Assembly (NCBI RefSeq): GCF_005405065.1
Contig: NZ_BJDI01000002.1
Span: forward strand, 186,001 to 250,000
Source: Lactiplantibacillus nangangensis
GTDB lineage: Bacteria; Bacillota; Bacilli; Lactobacillales; Lactobacillaceae
Length of the DNA: 64,000 bases
Direction: 5' to 3'
Positions 35,819 through 45,107 of the stretch are shown here, in pieces (within the stretch, counting starts at the first letter, position 1; every line of letters starts with the position of its first letter). The notes under the pieces were generated by a model. That model was given only the letters and a program-made list of their open reading frames with translations. It was not told where the DNA came from and did no database searches. The translations under genes were made by a program, and so were the position numbers.

Positions 35819-36712
35819 ATGTCACATATTACGAATCCACGGTTAGCGTTCCTCTGGCAATTAGTGATCATGCTTGCTTCCGCGGTGATTTCAGCGTTTG
35901 CGTTAAATGAGTTTTTGATCCCGGCCAATACTTTTAGTGGTGGGGTCAATGGGATCGCCCAGATTCTCTATTCCGCCGGTAAGCCACTGGGGCTACATAT
36001 TAATACTGGGTATTATATTCTGTTATTCAATACCCCAATTGCGTTGCTCGGTTGGTTCAAATTAGGACATCGGTTCACGATTATGAGTTTTGCCACCGCC
36101 TTTTTAACTTCAGCGGCGGCTGTAATCATGCCGGTGGTGAACGTGGCCCACAACCCCTTATTAGGGGCGTTATTTGGCGGGGTGTTAACTGGCGTTGGGA
36201 TTGGAATCACAATGCGTTACGGTTTCTCGACCGGTGGCTTTGATATCATCGTCTTGGTGCTAGAACGTGCTACTGGTCGGACGGTTGGAAGCCTGATGTT
36301 TTTGACTAACTTCGCGATTATTATCATCTCTGGGCTGTTATTCAGTTGGGAAAATGCCTTATTTACGATTATTTCCATTTATGCCTCAACGCGGCTTGTT
36401 GATCTGATTCATACGCGACATCAAAAACTGACGGCGATGATCGTTACGACTCAAGCAGATGCGGTGTCGAAAGCGATTCAGACGGCCATTTTACGTGGTG
36501 TGACGATTACAGATTCGCACGGCGGTTATTCTGGCAAACCGAACGCGACGTTAATGGTCGTTCTCAGTCGCTACGAATTATATGCGTTACAAGCGGCGGT
36601 TCAACAAACAGATCAGCATGCGTTTATCAATATTTTAAATACGGTTGATACCTCGGGTTTGTTTATGAATGAACGCCAACAAGCGGAGCAACGAAAGAGT
36701 TTACAAAATTAA
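35819..36712 (+). CDS. YitT family membrane protein
   Basis: About 297 residues with five or six membrane helices (DUF161) and a C-terminal cytoplasmic DUF2179-like domain (KLTAMIVTTQADAVSKAIQT onward). The NTFSGGVNGIAQIL segment is typical. The function of the family is not known. GAAGG lies upstream of ATG 35819; the gene is divergent from pepD. Confidence 0.9.
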   Translation: MSHITNPRLAFLWQLVIMLASAVISAFALNEFLIPANTFSGGVNGIAQILYSAGKPLGLHINTGYYILLFNTPIALLGWFKLGHRFTIMSFATAFLTSAAAVIMPVVNVAHNPLLGALFGGVLTGVGIGITMRYGFSTGGFDIIVLVLERATGRTVGSLMFLTNFAIIIISGLLFSWENALFTIISIYASTRLVDLIHTRHQKLTAMIVTTQADAVSKAIQTAILRGVTITDSHGGYSGKPNATLMVVLSRYELYALQAAVQQTDQHAFINILNTVDTSGLFMNERQQAEQRKSLQN

Positions 36713-36765
36713 AAAATTAAGATATGATTAGATTCTATCAAGACTAATAGAGGAGTGTGACAACG

Positions 36766-36960
36766 ATGCCAATCGTACACATTGATTTAATCGCGGGTCG
36801 TTCACAAGAACAACTTAAAAATCTCGTCAAAGATGTGACGGATGCGGTCAGCAAAAATACTGGCGCACCAGCTGAACATATTCACGTGATCTTAAGTGAA
36901 ATGCAAAAGAACCGTTACAGTGTTGGCGGTGTGTTAAAGAGCGACGAAGAGGCTAAATAG
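36766..36960 (+). CDS. 4-oxalocrotonate tautomerase family protein
   Basis: A 64-residue tautomerase. ATG 36766 gives a mature N-terminal Pro ([12 protein letters not shown]), the catalytic base of the family. An in-frame upstream start at 36757 would bury it and is rejected. The physiological substrate in lactobacilli is unknown. Confidence 0.9.
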   Translation: MPIVHIDLIAGRSQEQLKNLVKDVTDAVSKNTGAPAEHIHVILSEMQKNRYSVGGVLKSDEEAK

Positions 36961-36972
36961 TCACTTTGTCTG

Positions 36973-37004
36973 AACCGGCCAAGCAGTTAGGGCCGGTTTT
37001 TTTT
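36973..37004 (+). terminator. Terminator after the tautomerase gene
   Basis: AACCGGCC pairs with GGCCGGTT around AAGCAGTTAG, followed by eight T. Confidence 0.9.
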
Positions 37005-37042
37005 GAAAGCTGCATCGTTGTTAAAAAAAGAGAGGTTAGATC

Positions 37043-38371
37043 GTGAACGAACAAATTACAAACGCTGATTTAAACGCAGCTAAGCATTTAATGGTCGGCG
37101 GAGTGGACACTTTAGAGTTGGCTAAGCAGTATCAAACGCCTTTATACGTCTACGATACTGGAGAAATCCGTGCTGAAATTCAGGCTTTCAAGCAAGTCTT
37201 TGAAGCCAATCAAGTCAACTATCAAATCAGCTATGCCAGCAAAGCTTTCGCGACGGTTGCGATGTATCAATTGATTGCCCAAGCGGGGATTCATTGTGAC
37301 GTCGTTTCTGGTGGTGAACTTTATACGGCGAAACAAGCTGGTTTCCCTATGGCACATGTCTCATTTCACGGTAACAACAAGTCACTTGAAGAATTGACCA
37401 TGGCTTTGGATTACGGGGTCGGCTGTATTATTGTCGATAATTTTTATGAATTAGGCTTATTGCGTGACCTAGCTGCTCAACGGGAACAAGTCACGACGAT
37501 CATGTTACGTGTGGCACCGGGAATTTCAGCACATACCCATGAGTATATTTCTACTGGTCAAGAGGATTCCAAGTTTGGCTTTGATTTGAACAGTGGGCAG
37601 GCTGACGAGGCCGTCAAACAAGCCCAAGCAGCGCCATTCTTAGATTTAATTGGGATTCATTGTCACATTGGGTCGCAAATTTTTGAACTGGATGGCTTCA
37701 AGATGATCGTGGATAAACTAGTAACGGTCTTTGCTCGTTGGCGGAATGATTTGGGCTTCTACCCACAAGTCATGAATGTCGGTGGTGGTTTTGGGGTGAA
37801 ATATACGTCCGAAGACCAACCCTTATTGCCAACGGAATTTGTCGATGCAATTATTAAAGAAACAATGGTTCAGACGCAAGCTAAAGCAGTCCCAATGCTG
37901 GAAATCTGGATTGAACCAGGGCGTTCGTTGGTTGCGACGGCTGGGATGACCTTGTACACGCTCGGTGCGTCTAAAGATATTCCAGGCATTCGGAAGTATT
38001 TAGCAGTTGATGGTGGCATGGGTGATAATATCCGGCCCGCTTTATATGAAGCCAAATACGAAGCCGTGTTGGCTAAAGACCCGACGTTACCAAGTAAAGA
38101 AGTGGTCTCCATTGCGGGGAAGTATTGTGAGTCCGGTGACATGTTGATCTGGGATCAAAAATTACCAGCAACTCAACCTGGTGACGTGCTAGCGGTCTTA
38201 GATACTGGCGCATATGGTTATTCAATGGCTAGCAATTATAACCGTAATCCGCGGCCCGCAGTCGTTTTTTGTGAGGACGGCCATAGTCAACTCGTTGTCC
38301 AACGTGAAACTTATACGGATTTGACCCGTTTGGATGTGCCATTGGTGACTAAAACTGAAGTGAATAATTAA
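37043..38371 (+). CDS. lysA: Diaminopimelate decarboxylase
   Basis: A 442-residue PLP enzyme that makes lysine from meso-diaminopimelate. The PLP lysine is in ISYASKAFATVAM; HCHIGSQIF, GGGFGVKY, EPGRSLVA and the CESGD segment are all present. GTG 37043 follows AGAGAGG. It is a single gene with a terminator; other lysine-pathway genes are not in the window. Confidence 0.95.
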   Translation: MNEQITNADLNAAKHLMVGGVDTLELAKQYQTPLYVYDTGEIRAEIQAFKQVFEANQVNYQISYASKAFATVAMYQLIAQAGIHCDVVSGGELYTAKQAGFPMAHVSFHGNNKSLEELTMALDYGVGCIIVDNFYELGLLRDLAAQREQVTTIMLRVAPGISAHTHEYISTGQEDSKFGFDLNSGQADEAVKQAQAAPFLDLIGIHCHIGSQIFELDGFKMIVDKLVTVFARWRNDLGFYPQVMNVGGGFGVKYTSEDQPLLPTEFVDAIIKETMVQTQAKAVPMLEIWIEPGRSLVATAGMTLYTLGASKDIPGIRKYLAVDGGMGDNIRPALYEAKYEAVLAKDPTLPSKEVVSIAGKYCESGDMLIWDQKLPATQPGDVLAVLDTGAYGYSMASNYNRNPRPAVVFCEDGHSQLVVQRETYTDLTRLDVPLVTKTEVNN

Positions 38372-38378
38372 GTTTATG

Positions 38379-38407
38379 GACGAGAATGAAAATTTCTCGT
38401 CTTTTTT
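38379..38407 (+). terminator. Terminator after lysA
   Basis: GACGAGAA pairs with TTCTCGTC around an A-rich loop, followed by six T. Confidence 0.85.
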
Positions 38408-38484
38408 ATTGATTTAGGTTCTTTTGAGATAAAATAGAATTATATCAATAAATGAAGGCTATTTTGATTGAGAGAGGGATATTG

Positions 38485-39270
38485 ATGACAAAATTAACAG
38501 CGCCTATTGGGGTCTTTGACTCCGGTGTCGGTGGCATTAGTACGTTACAAACACTAGCAAAAACGTTACCACAAGAAGATTTTATTTTTTATGGCGATTC
38601 TAAAAATGCGCCTTATGGTGAGAAGTCTGCGGCCACTGTGACGGACTTATCGAAGCAAGTGGTTGAACAATTGCGTGCGCATGCCGTGAAAGCTATCGTC
38701 ATTGCTTGTAATACTGCCACTTCTGCAGCTAAGCCAGCGCTGATTACGGCTTACCCAGATTTACCAATTCTAGGCATCGAACCGGCACTCAAGGAAGCGG
38801 TTGACGCTGGCAAGCAACACATTTTGGTGATGGCGACGCCACTGACCTTGAGTCGACCGAAATACTTGGCCCAACGCAATCGGTTTAGTGACCAAGCGAT
38901 GATTCAATCGTTACCTTGTCCGGGATTAGCCGACCTGATTGAAGGTGGCGAGGCTCAGTTACCCGCGATTCGGCGTTTGCTGACCAAGTTGCTCACACCA
39001 CTAAGTGATCGACCAATTGATGCGGTCGTCTTAGGTTGCACACACTATCCATTTATTGAGGGACTGATTCGTGAAAGATTTGCCGCTGGTACTGCTTTTT
39101 ACACAGGCTATTCTGGCATTGCGGCTAATTTGAAACAAACCTTACAACGGCAACAATTACTCAGAACGGATGCGCATCAACAAACGGTTTCTTTTTATAG
39201 TAGTAATGAGACATGTGCTGAAATCAAGCTATATCAGCATTTATTTGAACATGGCATTGAATTGGACTAA
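38485..39270 (+). CDS. murI: Glutamate racemase
   Basis: A 261-residue enzyme that supplies D-glutamate for peptidoglycan. It begins with IGVFDSGVGGISTL and has the two catalytic Cys in VIACNTATSA and VLGCTHYPFI. ATG 38485 with GAGAGAGGG upstream is preferred to the in-frame ATG 38452. Confidence 0.95.
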   Translation: MTKLTAPIGVFDSGVGGISTLQTLAKTLPQEDFIFYGDSKNAPYGEKSAATVTDLSKQVVEQLRAHAVKAIVIACNTATSAAKPALITAYPDLPILGIEPALKEAVDAGKQHILVMATPLTLSRPKYLAQRNRFSDQAMIQSLPCPGLADLIEGGEAQLPAIRRLLTKLLTPLSDRPIDAVVLGCTHYPFIEGLIRERFAAGTAFYTGYSGIAANLKQTLQRQQLLRTDAHQQTVSFYSSNETCAEIKLYQHLFEHGIELD

Positions 39271-39324
39271 TTTTTAGCAAAGATTTGAGACTAATTACCG
39301 CAATATGAAAGTGAGGTTGATTGC

Positions 39325-39990
39325 ATGCGAATTAATGTCCTACAGCATACTCCAAATGAAGGTCCCGGGGCGATTCAGACTTGGTCACAACAACATGGTC
39401 ATCAGCTGTTTATCTATCATCCGTATCAATTTGGCCAGTTACCGACAGCGGCAGAAACGGACCTCTTGATCATTCTGGGCGGTCCAATGAGTCCAAATGA
39501 TGACCTAGATTGGATCAAACAAGAACGCGTGCTTATTCAGCAATTGTTAAATACGGACAAACCAATTTTCGGCGCATGTTTTGGCGCACAACAAATCACA
39601 AAAACTTTAGGCTATCCTGTGAGCAAGGCACCGGCCAAGGAAGTTGGTTGGGCACCGGTTTATCGACAGAGTACGGTAATTCCTGGCATTCCCGCTAAAT
39701 TGATGGCATTGCATTGGCATGAAGAAATGTTCGCGATTCCCGCAGAGGCGACTTGGTTATTTTCAAGTGACCGTGTCGCTAATCAAGGGTTTGTGATGAA
39801 TCATCGGGTCGTGGGGTTACAGTTTCATTTTGAACCGGAAGCGGACAATGTGCGTGAGATGGTTGTCAATGATGGTGCCTATACAGCTGGGTCGGTCTTA
39901 CAGCAATCACCGGCCGATATTTTAGCGACACTAGTGCCAGCTGAAAATCAGGCAGTGATGTTTAAAATCTTAGACTATATTACTGCTTAA
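39325..39990 (+). CDS. Class I glutamine amidotransferase (GMP synthase-like domain)
   Basis: A 221-residue stand-alone amidotransferase domain. The nucleophile is Cys in FGACFGAQQI and the His/Glu pair lies in GLQFHFEPE. It has no synthetase domain, so it is not GuaA; the acceptor is unknown. It follows murI by 54 bases and may share its transcript. Confidence 0.85.
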   Translation: MRINVLQHTPNEGPGAIQTWSQQHGHQLFIYHPYQFGQLPTAAETDLLIILGGPMSPNDDLDWIKQERVLIQQLLNTDKPIFGACFGAQQITKTLGYPVSKAPAKEVGWAPVYRQSTVIPGIPAKLMALHWHEEMFAIPAEATWLFSSDRVANQGFVMNHRVVGLQFHFEPEADNVREMVVNDGAYTAGSVLQQSPADILATLVPAENQAVMFKILDYITA

Positions 39991-40116
39991 TGATGTCAGT
40001 CCGAAAAGTGCTGATTTGTAACCTTAATAAATTACTAAATTGCAATTGTTACGACTAGTTAATTGGGCTGGATAAGACTATATTATAAATTAGCTTATAT
40101 CTAGGAGATTGATCGT

Positions 40117-40899
40117 ATGGGGAATCAACGCCAAAAATCATTAATTGTGGGCTATCATTTAATCGTGACGCTTCTAACAGTTTGGTCGGTTGCAAATGTG
40201 TTAATGATGACGTTCCATTTGGGAGACTGGCATCTTGAAATGGGCATCGCCAATGGTTTATTGGCGGTTTTTGCAGTTGATTATTTTGTCCGGCTCGCAA
40301 CGGCGAAGGATCGCAAGGCTTTCTTAATTCATTCAGCATTTGACTTGATGGGAATCATTCCGATGCACCCAGTCTTTGCTCTGTTTCGGTTAGGGCGATT
40401 GGCACGGATGATTCAATATCATCATCTGTTTTGGCGCCTGGGTCTGGACGGTAAATGGAGCCATGATTTTCATCGTTTCCTTTATAGTACGGGATTTATT
40501 TATCTGTTTTCAATCAGTATTGCGATTATCGTGTTGAGTGCGCTGTTGTTCTCGGTATTTGAACATCAAAGCCTATCGGATTCATTATGGTGGGCGATCA
40601 CAACCGCGACTACGGTTGGTTATGGTGACGAAACGCCGCATACACCAGTTGGCAAGATCATCGCAGCGGTCTTAATGATCGGTGGTATCGGGTTTATTGG
40701 GTTGTTAACGAGTACGATCACGGACTTCATCACCAATGAAACGAGCCAAAACTTAGTGGAAAAAGACGATGAAAAAGCGTCAGATATCAAATTGTTATTG
40801 GCGAAAATCGATCAGTTGACCCAAAAAGTTGATCATCTGCAGACTGAAGTAAAACGGCTAGAAACATCTAAACGTGGTAGTAAAAAGAAATCCGGTTAG
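40117..40899 (+). CDS. Potassium channel-like ion transporter
   Basis: A 260-residue protein with a voltage-sensor-like N-terminal set of helices (including FRLGRLARMIQYHHLFW, an Arg-containing S4-like stretch), a pore helix and the selectivity filter TTVGYGDE, then the last helix. A C-terminal coiled coil (KIDQLTQKVDHLQTEVKRLE) could mediate tetramer assembly. AGGAG is upstream of ATG 40117. Confidence 0.88.
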   Translation: MGNQRQKSLIVGYHLIVTLLTVWSVANVLMMTFHLGDWHLEMGIANGLLAVFAVDYFVRLATAKDRKAFLIHSAFDLMGIIPMHPVFALFRLGRLARMIQYHHLFWRLGLDGKWSHDFHRFLYSTGFIYLFSISIAIIVLSALLFSVFEHQSLSDSLWWAITTATTVGYGDETPHTPVGKIIAAVLMIGGIGFIGLLTSTITDFITNETSQNLVEKDDEKASDIKLLLAKIDQLTQKVDHLQTEVKRLETSKRGSKKKSG

Positions 40900-40989
40900 T
40901 CAAGTGACTGAATGAAATCTTTGGCTGTTATTTGCAAAGTCCTAGCGTTAAGTTAGGCTTGTAAATTAAGCAGATGAGAGGCCATGATC

Positions 40990-41310
40990 ATGAAAAGTCA
41001 TCAAGAGATTTTAGTTTGGTTAAGCGGGTTACGTGAAAATGGGCGTCGTTGGCATTGGCTAGTGGTGATGTCACTCAGCTTTGCCTTATTGATTGGTGGA
41101 CTCGGCTGGCAGGCACAAGCAAGTGCGTTTCAGAATAATCGGTCATCCAAGACCGAACTCTTTGATAGCAGAACTGGCGCCATGTTGGCTATAGCAACTA
41201 ATCATGATGCTAATGCCAATAAAATCAATCAGCTGAGTTTAGGGTTCTTAGCGGCAGGTGGTGTAGTCGGCAGTTATTGCTGGTATCTCGCCAAACATCG
41301 TCAACGCTAA
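40990..41310 (+). CDS. Two-span membrane protein of unknown function
   Basis: About 106 residues. The membrane helices are around residues 23-42 and 80-100, with an external loop of about 35 residues (NNRSSKTELFDSRTG) between them. I do not recognise a family. It follows the channel gene by 90 bases and could be co-transcribed. ATG 40990 is chosen over ATG 40984 because GAGAGG is better spaced. Confidence 0.6.
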   Translation: MKSHQEILVWLSGLRENGRRWHWLVVMSLSFALLIGGLGWQAQASAFQNNRSSKTELFDSRTGAMLAIATNHDANANKINQLSLGFLAAGGVVGSYCWYLAKHRQR

Positions 41311-41350
41311 AATGGTTGAAAAGGATTGTATGCTCAACTGTCATAATAAA

Positions 41351-41395
41351 AAACTAACCGTCCAGAAACAATCAACATTTCTGGACGGTTAGTTT
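41351..41395. terminator. Bidirectional terminator
   Basis: AAACTAACCGTCCAGAAA pairs exactly with TTTCTGGACGGTTAGTTT. It lies between the plus-strand membrane gene and the convergent HAD gene. Confidence 0.85.
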
Positions 41396-41416
41396 AATTT
41401 TGGCATCGTTTTTTGC

Positions 41417-42226
41417 TCATTCAGCAATTTCAAAGTAATCATTCAAGTAGCGGGCGACGCCATTTTGGTCATTATCATAAGGCGTCACGTCATCAGCAGC
41501 GGCCTTAATCGCAGTCGTGCCGTTATGCATTGCGACCCCTAAACCAGCGTATTGCAACATTTCTAAATCATTATGTTCATCGCCAAAAGCAATGATATTT
41601 TCACGTGAAATTTTAAAATAATCAGCTAAGTACGCGACACCCTTGGCCTTGTGGACGCCTTTTGAGGTGATTTCCAGAATGGCGTTAGGACCACCCCAAA
41701 CCCCAACATCAACTAAATCACCAAAGCGGTCATTGATCCAGTCAATGATGGCGGACCGTTTGTCTAATTGAACGAGTAAAACTAGTGAGTTCGGATTGCG
41801 GGTTAACGTTTCCGGTGTCAAGCGCGGACTGTTGGCAATTTCTGGGAAGAATTTGCCAGCAATCAGATCTTGACCGGCTGTCATGGTACTATTTTTATTT
41901 TCAGCAATAATTTCATTGATGCCCAGTTGCTCACGATATTTAACCAATGCCAAGACGATGGCTTTATTGAGCGTAAACTGGTATTCAGAGGCCCATTCTT
42001 GATGGGGTAAATGACCCAGCGAACCGTTAAAGTTAATCATCGGGCTAGTGAGTTGCAACCCATCATAGATGGCTTGTGAGCCTTGATAAGACCGGCCAGT
42101 GATGATGCTGACAACGTGGCCAGCAGCTTGCAATCGTTGCATGGTTTGGATTGTTGGTTGATTTAACTTAGAATCCGCGTTGAGCGTGGTACCATCTAAA
42201 TCTAAAGCAATTAATTTACGCGTCAT
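41417..42226 (-). CDS. Cof-type HAD superfamily phosphatase
   Basis: A 269-residue sugar-phosphatase-like HAD protein. Motif I is LIALDLDGTTLN and motif IV is FGDEHNDLEML, with a C2-type cap between them (Cof/YidA group). ATG 42226 is preferred because GAGGTGA is well spaced; GTG 42238 overlaps that site. The substrate is unknown. Confidence 0.88.
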   Translation of the reverse strand: MTRKLIALDLDGTTLNADSKLNQPTIQTMQRLQAAGHVVSIITGRSYQGSQAIYDGLQLTSPMINFNGSLGHLPHQEWASEYQFTLNKAIVLALVKYREQLGINEIIAENKNSTMTAGQDLIAGKFFPEIANSPRLTPETLTRNPNSLVLLVQLDKRSAIIDWINDRFGDLVDVGVWGGPNAILEITSKGVHKAKGVAYLADYFKISRENIIAFGDEHNDLEMLQYAGLGVAMHNGTTAIKAAADDVTPYDNDQNGVARYLNDYFEIAE

Positions 42227-42372
42227 TGAAAAGGTCACCTCAGTTTTCAGAATTGTGCTAAGTGAGTTAAATTTAGCATATTTTCTGAAAGAATGCGAAT
42301 TCCGTTGCTTGTTGAGGACTGAAAATGTGGTAATCTATTTGAGGAAGACTATCGTTTGAGGAGGATTTTTGG

Positions 42373-43740
42373 GTGAAGCTACCAGCAGAATTTATTACTA
42401 AATATGAAAAATTATTAGGAACAGCCGCGCCGGCTTTTTTTGCAGCGTTTGACGGCTCAGTTGAAAAGGGGTTCCGGGTTAATCCGATGAAGCCAACCAC
42501 GCCGGCCATGCGGCAAAAAATGACGGCTGCCATTCCGTATAGTCCGATTGGGTATTATGGGAAAGTTAATGGAAATTCTTTGGAACATTTAGCCGGGGCT
42601 GTTTATAGCCAAGAACCTAGTGCGATGACGGTCGGCGAAGTTGCCAAGCCGGCGCTCAATGAACGGGTGCTTGATTTGTGCGCCGCACCGGGCGGTAAAA
42701 CGACCCATTTGTTGAGTTACTTAAAGCAAACTGGTTTGTTGGTTACAAATGAGATTAATCCAAAGCGTGTCACGGCATTGGGTGACAATGTGGAACGTTA
42801 TGGTGCTCGTAATACTGTCATTACTAATGAGACACCGGCTCATTTAGCCAAAGCCTTACCAGGGTTCTTTGACCGTATTTTAGTAGATGCGCCATGTTCT
42901 GGCGAAGGGATGTTTCGTAAAGATCCAGCAGCGATGCAGTATTGGACACCGGACTATCCGGCAGAATGTGCGACCAGACAGCGTGAGATTCTGACTGAAA
43001 CGGTTAAAATGTTGCGCCCAGGTGGTCATTTGATCTATTCAACTTGTACGTTTGCCCCAGAAGAAGACGAGCAAATGATTGCTTGGCTACTACAAACGTA
43101 TCCTGAGTTTGAACTTGAACCCATTGAAAAAACTGCTGGGATGGTCGATGCCAAGCCAGAATGGGCAGACGGTAATCCAGAGTTGAATAAGGCTGCACGC
43201 TTATTTCCACATTTGATGCGTGGCGAAGGCCACTTTATTGCGAAGCTAGTTTATCATGGTGCAGCTGAACCCAAGGAGCCGAAATTAGTTCGGTCGGATC
43301 TCAAACCAGAACAACGTAAACTCTGGGAAGGCTATTTACAACAAACTAAGTTGGCAGCGTTGCCGGGGCTTGTTTTGCAAGCACATGGTGATCAATTGTA
43401 TGGTGTGCCTGCAATGATGCCTGTAACGCGGCGGTTAAAGATTTTTCGGGCAGGTATACAACTTGGAACTTTCAAGAAAAATCGGTTTGAACCGAGTTAT
43501 GCGTTGGCTTTAGCTAGCACCGATTTGGACTTGCCAAAATTAGCCATTGACCATGCACAGTGGGAAAAGTACGTGCATGGTGAAACGTTCCAACTTGAAG
43601 CTAGCGCTGAAACTGGCTTCACAGTTTTGACTTGTGATGGGCTACCCGTTGGCTTTGGCAAGGTTGTTGGTCGGACGGTTAAAAACTTCTTTCCCAAGGG
43701 CTTACGGTTTTTGGCGACTGATGAAAATACGATTTTGTAA
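42373..43740 (+). CDS. 16S rRNA (cytosine-C5)-methyltransferase, RsmF-type (NOL1/NOP2/Sun family)
   Basis: A 455-residue methyltransferase. The SAM site is LDLCAAPGGKTTHL, and the catalytic and accessory Cys lie in DAPCSGEGMFRKDP and IYSTCTFAPEEDE. A C-terminal RNA-binding extension follows. GTG 42373 has GAGGAGGA upstream. RsmF-type is inferred from length and extension; RsmB is less likely because the N-terminal NusB-like domain is missing. Confidence 0.88.
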   Translation: MKLPAEFITKYEKLLGTAAPAFFAAFDGSVEKGFRVNPMKPTTPAMRQKMTAAIPYSPIGYYGKVNGNSLEHLAGAVYSQEPSAMTVGEVAKPALNERVLDLCAAPGGKTTHLLSYLKQTGLLVTNEINPKRVTALGDNVERYGARNTVITNETPAHLAKALPGFFDRILVDAPCSGEGMFRKDPAAMQYWTPDYPAECATRQREILTETVKMLRPGGHLIYSTCTFAPEEDEQMIAWLLQTYPEFELEPIEKTAGMVDAKPEWADGNPELNKAARLFPHLMRGEGHFIAKLVYHGAAEPKEPKLVRSDLKPEQRKLWEGYLQQTKLAALPGLVLQAHGDQLYGVPAMMPVTRRLKIFRAGIQLGTFKKNRFEPSYALALASTDLDLPKLAIDHAQWEKYVHGETFQLEASAETGFTVLTCDGLPVGFGKVVGRTVKNFFPKGLRFLATDENTIL

Positions 43741-43762
43741 CTAGCAATTAGATGATATGTAC

Positions 43763-43817
43763 TAACATGGCATCGGCAACTATTCCTGAGTTTGGAATTA
43801 TCGCTGATGCCATGTTA
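43763..43817. other. Long hairpin without a T tract between convergent genes
   Basis: TAACATGGCATCGGC (43763-43777) pairs with GCTGATGCCATGTTA (43803-43817), with one G-U, and an inner ATTCC/GGAAT. No T run follows, so it is not a standard terminator. It may protect the mRNA 3' end of the methyltransferase gene or be a small palindromic repeat. Confidence 0.6.
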
Positions 43818-43870
43818 AGTGAAATAGAAAAATTTTAACGGGCTTTGACCGATAGCTCAAATTGATGCGA

Positions 43871-44047
43871 TTATTGACTGGCAGTTTTAGCGCGCAGAAC
43901 TTCAATACAATCAACGCAGTAAGGGACGGCGTTGTGTTTTAAGAAAGTGTTGATCTCAGTGAGGGTATGATGAGGTGGAATTTCCAGTAAGAAGTATGCC
44001 TCATCCCATTTTTTCAGCACGCGACCACAGTTTTGACAAATTAGCAT
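43871..44047 (-). CDS. Small zinc-ribbon protein, paralogue 1
   Basis: About 58 residues, MLICQNCGRVLKKWDEAYF at the start and VPYCVDCIEVL near the end: two Cys-x2-Cys pairs about 40 residues apart. It is homologous in layout to the protein at 61581-61763. GAGGTG lies upstream of the ATG. The function is unknown. Confidence 0.7.
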   Translation of the reverse strand: MLICQNCGRVLKKWDEAYFLLEIPPHHTLTEINTFLKHNAVPYCVDCIEVLRAKTASQ

Positions 44048-44259
44048 GTTGAGCACCTCCAGTTAAGTTAAGCCTAATATAAATTAATTTATTGTGAGAT
44101 GCCCAGCAGTCACATTTGTTAAGATGTTTCCCGAATAGTCGCGACTGACTAAAATTTCCTAAAATTTTGTTATAAGTTAGGTTAAATCGTCATCAGTTGG
44201 TGAATCACTGGTATCCTATTAACAGTTAGGCATAATTATGGGAAAGCGAGAATTGGTGA

Positions 44260-44433
44260 ATGTTGAACAAAAATGGACGGATTGCGCTCGGCATTGCCGG
44301 ACTAATTGAAGTTATTTTACTAATTTGGCAATGGGGTGCCGTCTTAACAAATTTATATACAATCGTTTTGATTGTGGTTGTGGTTTGGCTGAATCAGCAG
44401 CAACGTCGCCACCACAATGAACAAGATAAATAA
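44260..44433 (+). CDS. Small two-span membrane protein, 57 residues
   Basis: MLNKNGRIALGIAGLIEVIL begins the protein; two hydrophobic helices (about 8-24 and 29-45) are followed by a polar tail QQQRRHHNEQDK. GGAAAGCGAG lies upstream at ten bases. A terminator starts seven bases after the stop, which supports a real gene. I do not recognise a family. The 44057-44259 gap holds promoter-like AT-rich sequence only. Confidence 0.6.
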   Translation: MLNKNGRIALGIAGLIEVILLIWQWGAVLTNLYTIVLIVVVVWLNQQQRRHHNEQDK

Positions 44434-44439
44434 GCCTAG

Positions 44440-44468
44440 AAGTAGCTACCTGGTCGGATAGCTACTTT
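44440..44468 (+). terminator. Terminator after the 57-residue gene
   Basis: AAGTAGCTA pairs with TAGCTACTT around a 10-base loop, followed by TTAG; the T tract is weak. Confidence 0.65.
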
Positions 44469-44514
44469 TAGTTTACAATCAGTATTAAATCGGCAGACTA
44501 ATTGGGAGGGTCAA

Positions 44515-45018
44515 ATGCGAAAACTATACTTGGCACAAAATATTTGGTCAATGCGGGGAAAATTTGTGGTTTCAGATGAACAGGGAAAACCGGTCTATCG
44601 TGTCGTCGGGAGTCTTTTTAAGTTCGCCAAGCACTTTGATATTTTAAACTTAAATGGGTCGGTAGCGGCGACCGTGACAAAAGCCCCCATCAGCTGGTTG
44701 CCACGGTTTGATTTGACAATTGATGGTCGGTCTGTTGCCACGATTCAAAAGAAATGGACACTTTTTAAGCCACGTTATGAACTCTCCGCAGTAGGAATCA
44801 CGGTCATTGGTGACTTTTGGAATATGAATTTTGAACTACGGCGGGGCAATCGATTGATTGGTCAAGTTGCCAAACGTTGGTTTAGTATCGGAGATAAATA
44901 TGAGTTGACGGTCGTCGCTGAGGAAGATGACTTACTGGTAGTCGGACTGGTGTTAGCGATTGATTACGCTAAACGACAAGCGGCGGCAGCAGCTAGTGTT
45001 TCGGCAAGTCAGTCATGA
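44515..45018 (+). CDS. LURP-one-related (YxjI-like) protein
   Basis: A 167-residue protein with the tubby-like/LURP-one pattern: repeated short strands such as FVVSDEQGKPVYRVVG and WFSIGDKYELTVV. The family may bind phospholipid or act as a scaffold; its function in bacteria is not settled. GGGAGG precedes ATG 44515. A terminator follows. Confidence 0.8.
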   Translation: MRKLYLAQNIWSMRGKFVVSDEQGKPVYRVVGSLFKFAKHFDILNLNGSVAATVTKAPISWLPRFDLTIDGRSVATIQKKWTLFKPRYELSAVGITVIGDFWNMNFELRRGNRLIGQVAKRWFSIGDKYELTVVAEEDDLLVVGLVLAIDYAKRQAAAAASVSASQS

Positions 45019-45069
45019 TACCGGGAAGTAATCTGGGAAGACTTTAGTTTCAAAATTAGGCCAAAAAAT

Positions 45070-45105
45070 AAGCGTGGCAGAAAATTGATTTCTGTTACGC
45101 TTTTT
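45070..45105. terminator. Terminator between the LURP-one gene and fni
   Basis: AAGCGTGGCAGAAA pairs with TTTCTGTTACGCTT through two G-U on the plus strand, followed by TTT. On the minus strand the same hairpin has two A-C mismatches but a good T tract, so it may also serve fni. Confidence 0.7.
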
Positions 45106-45107
45106 GA

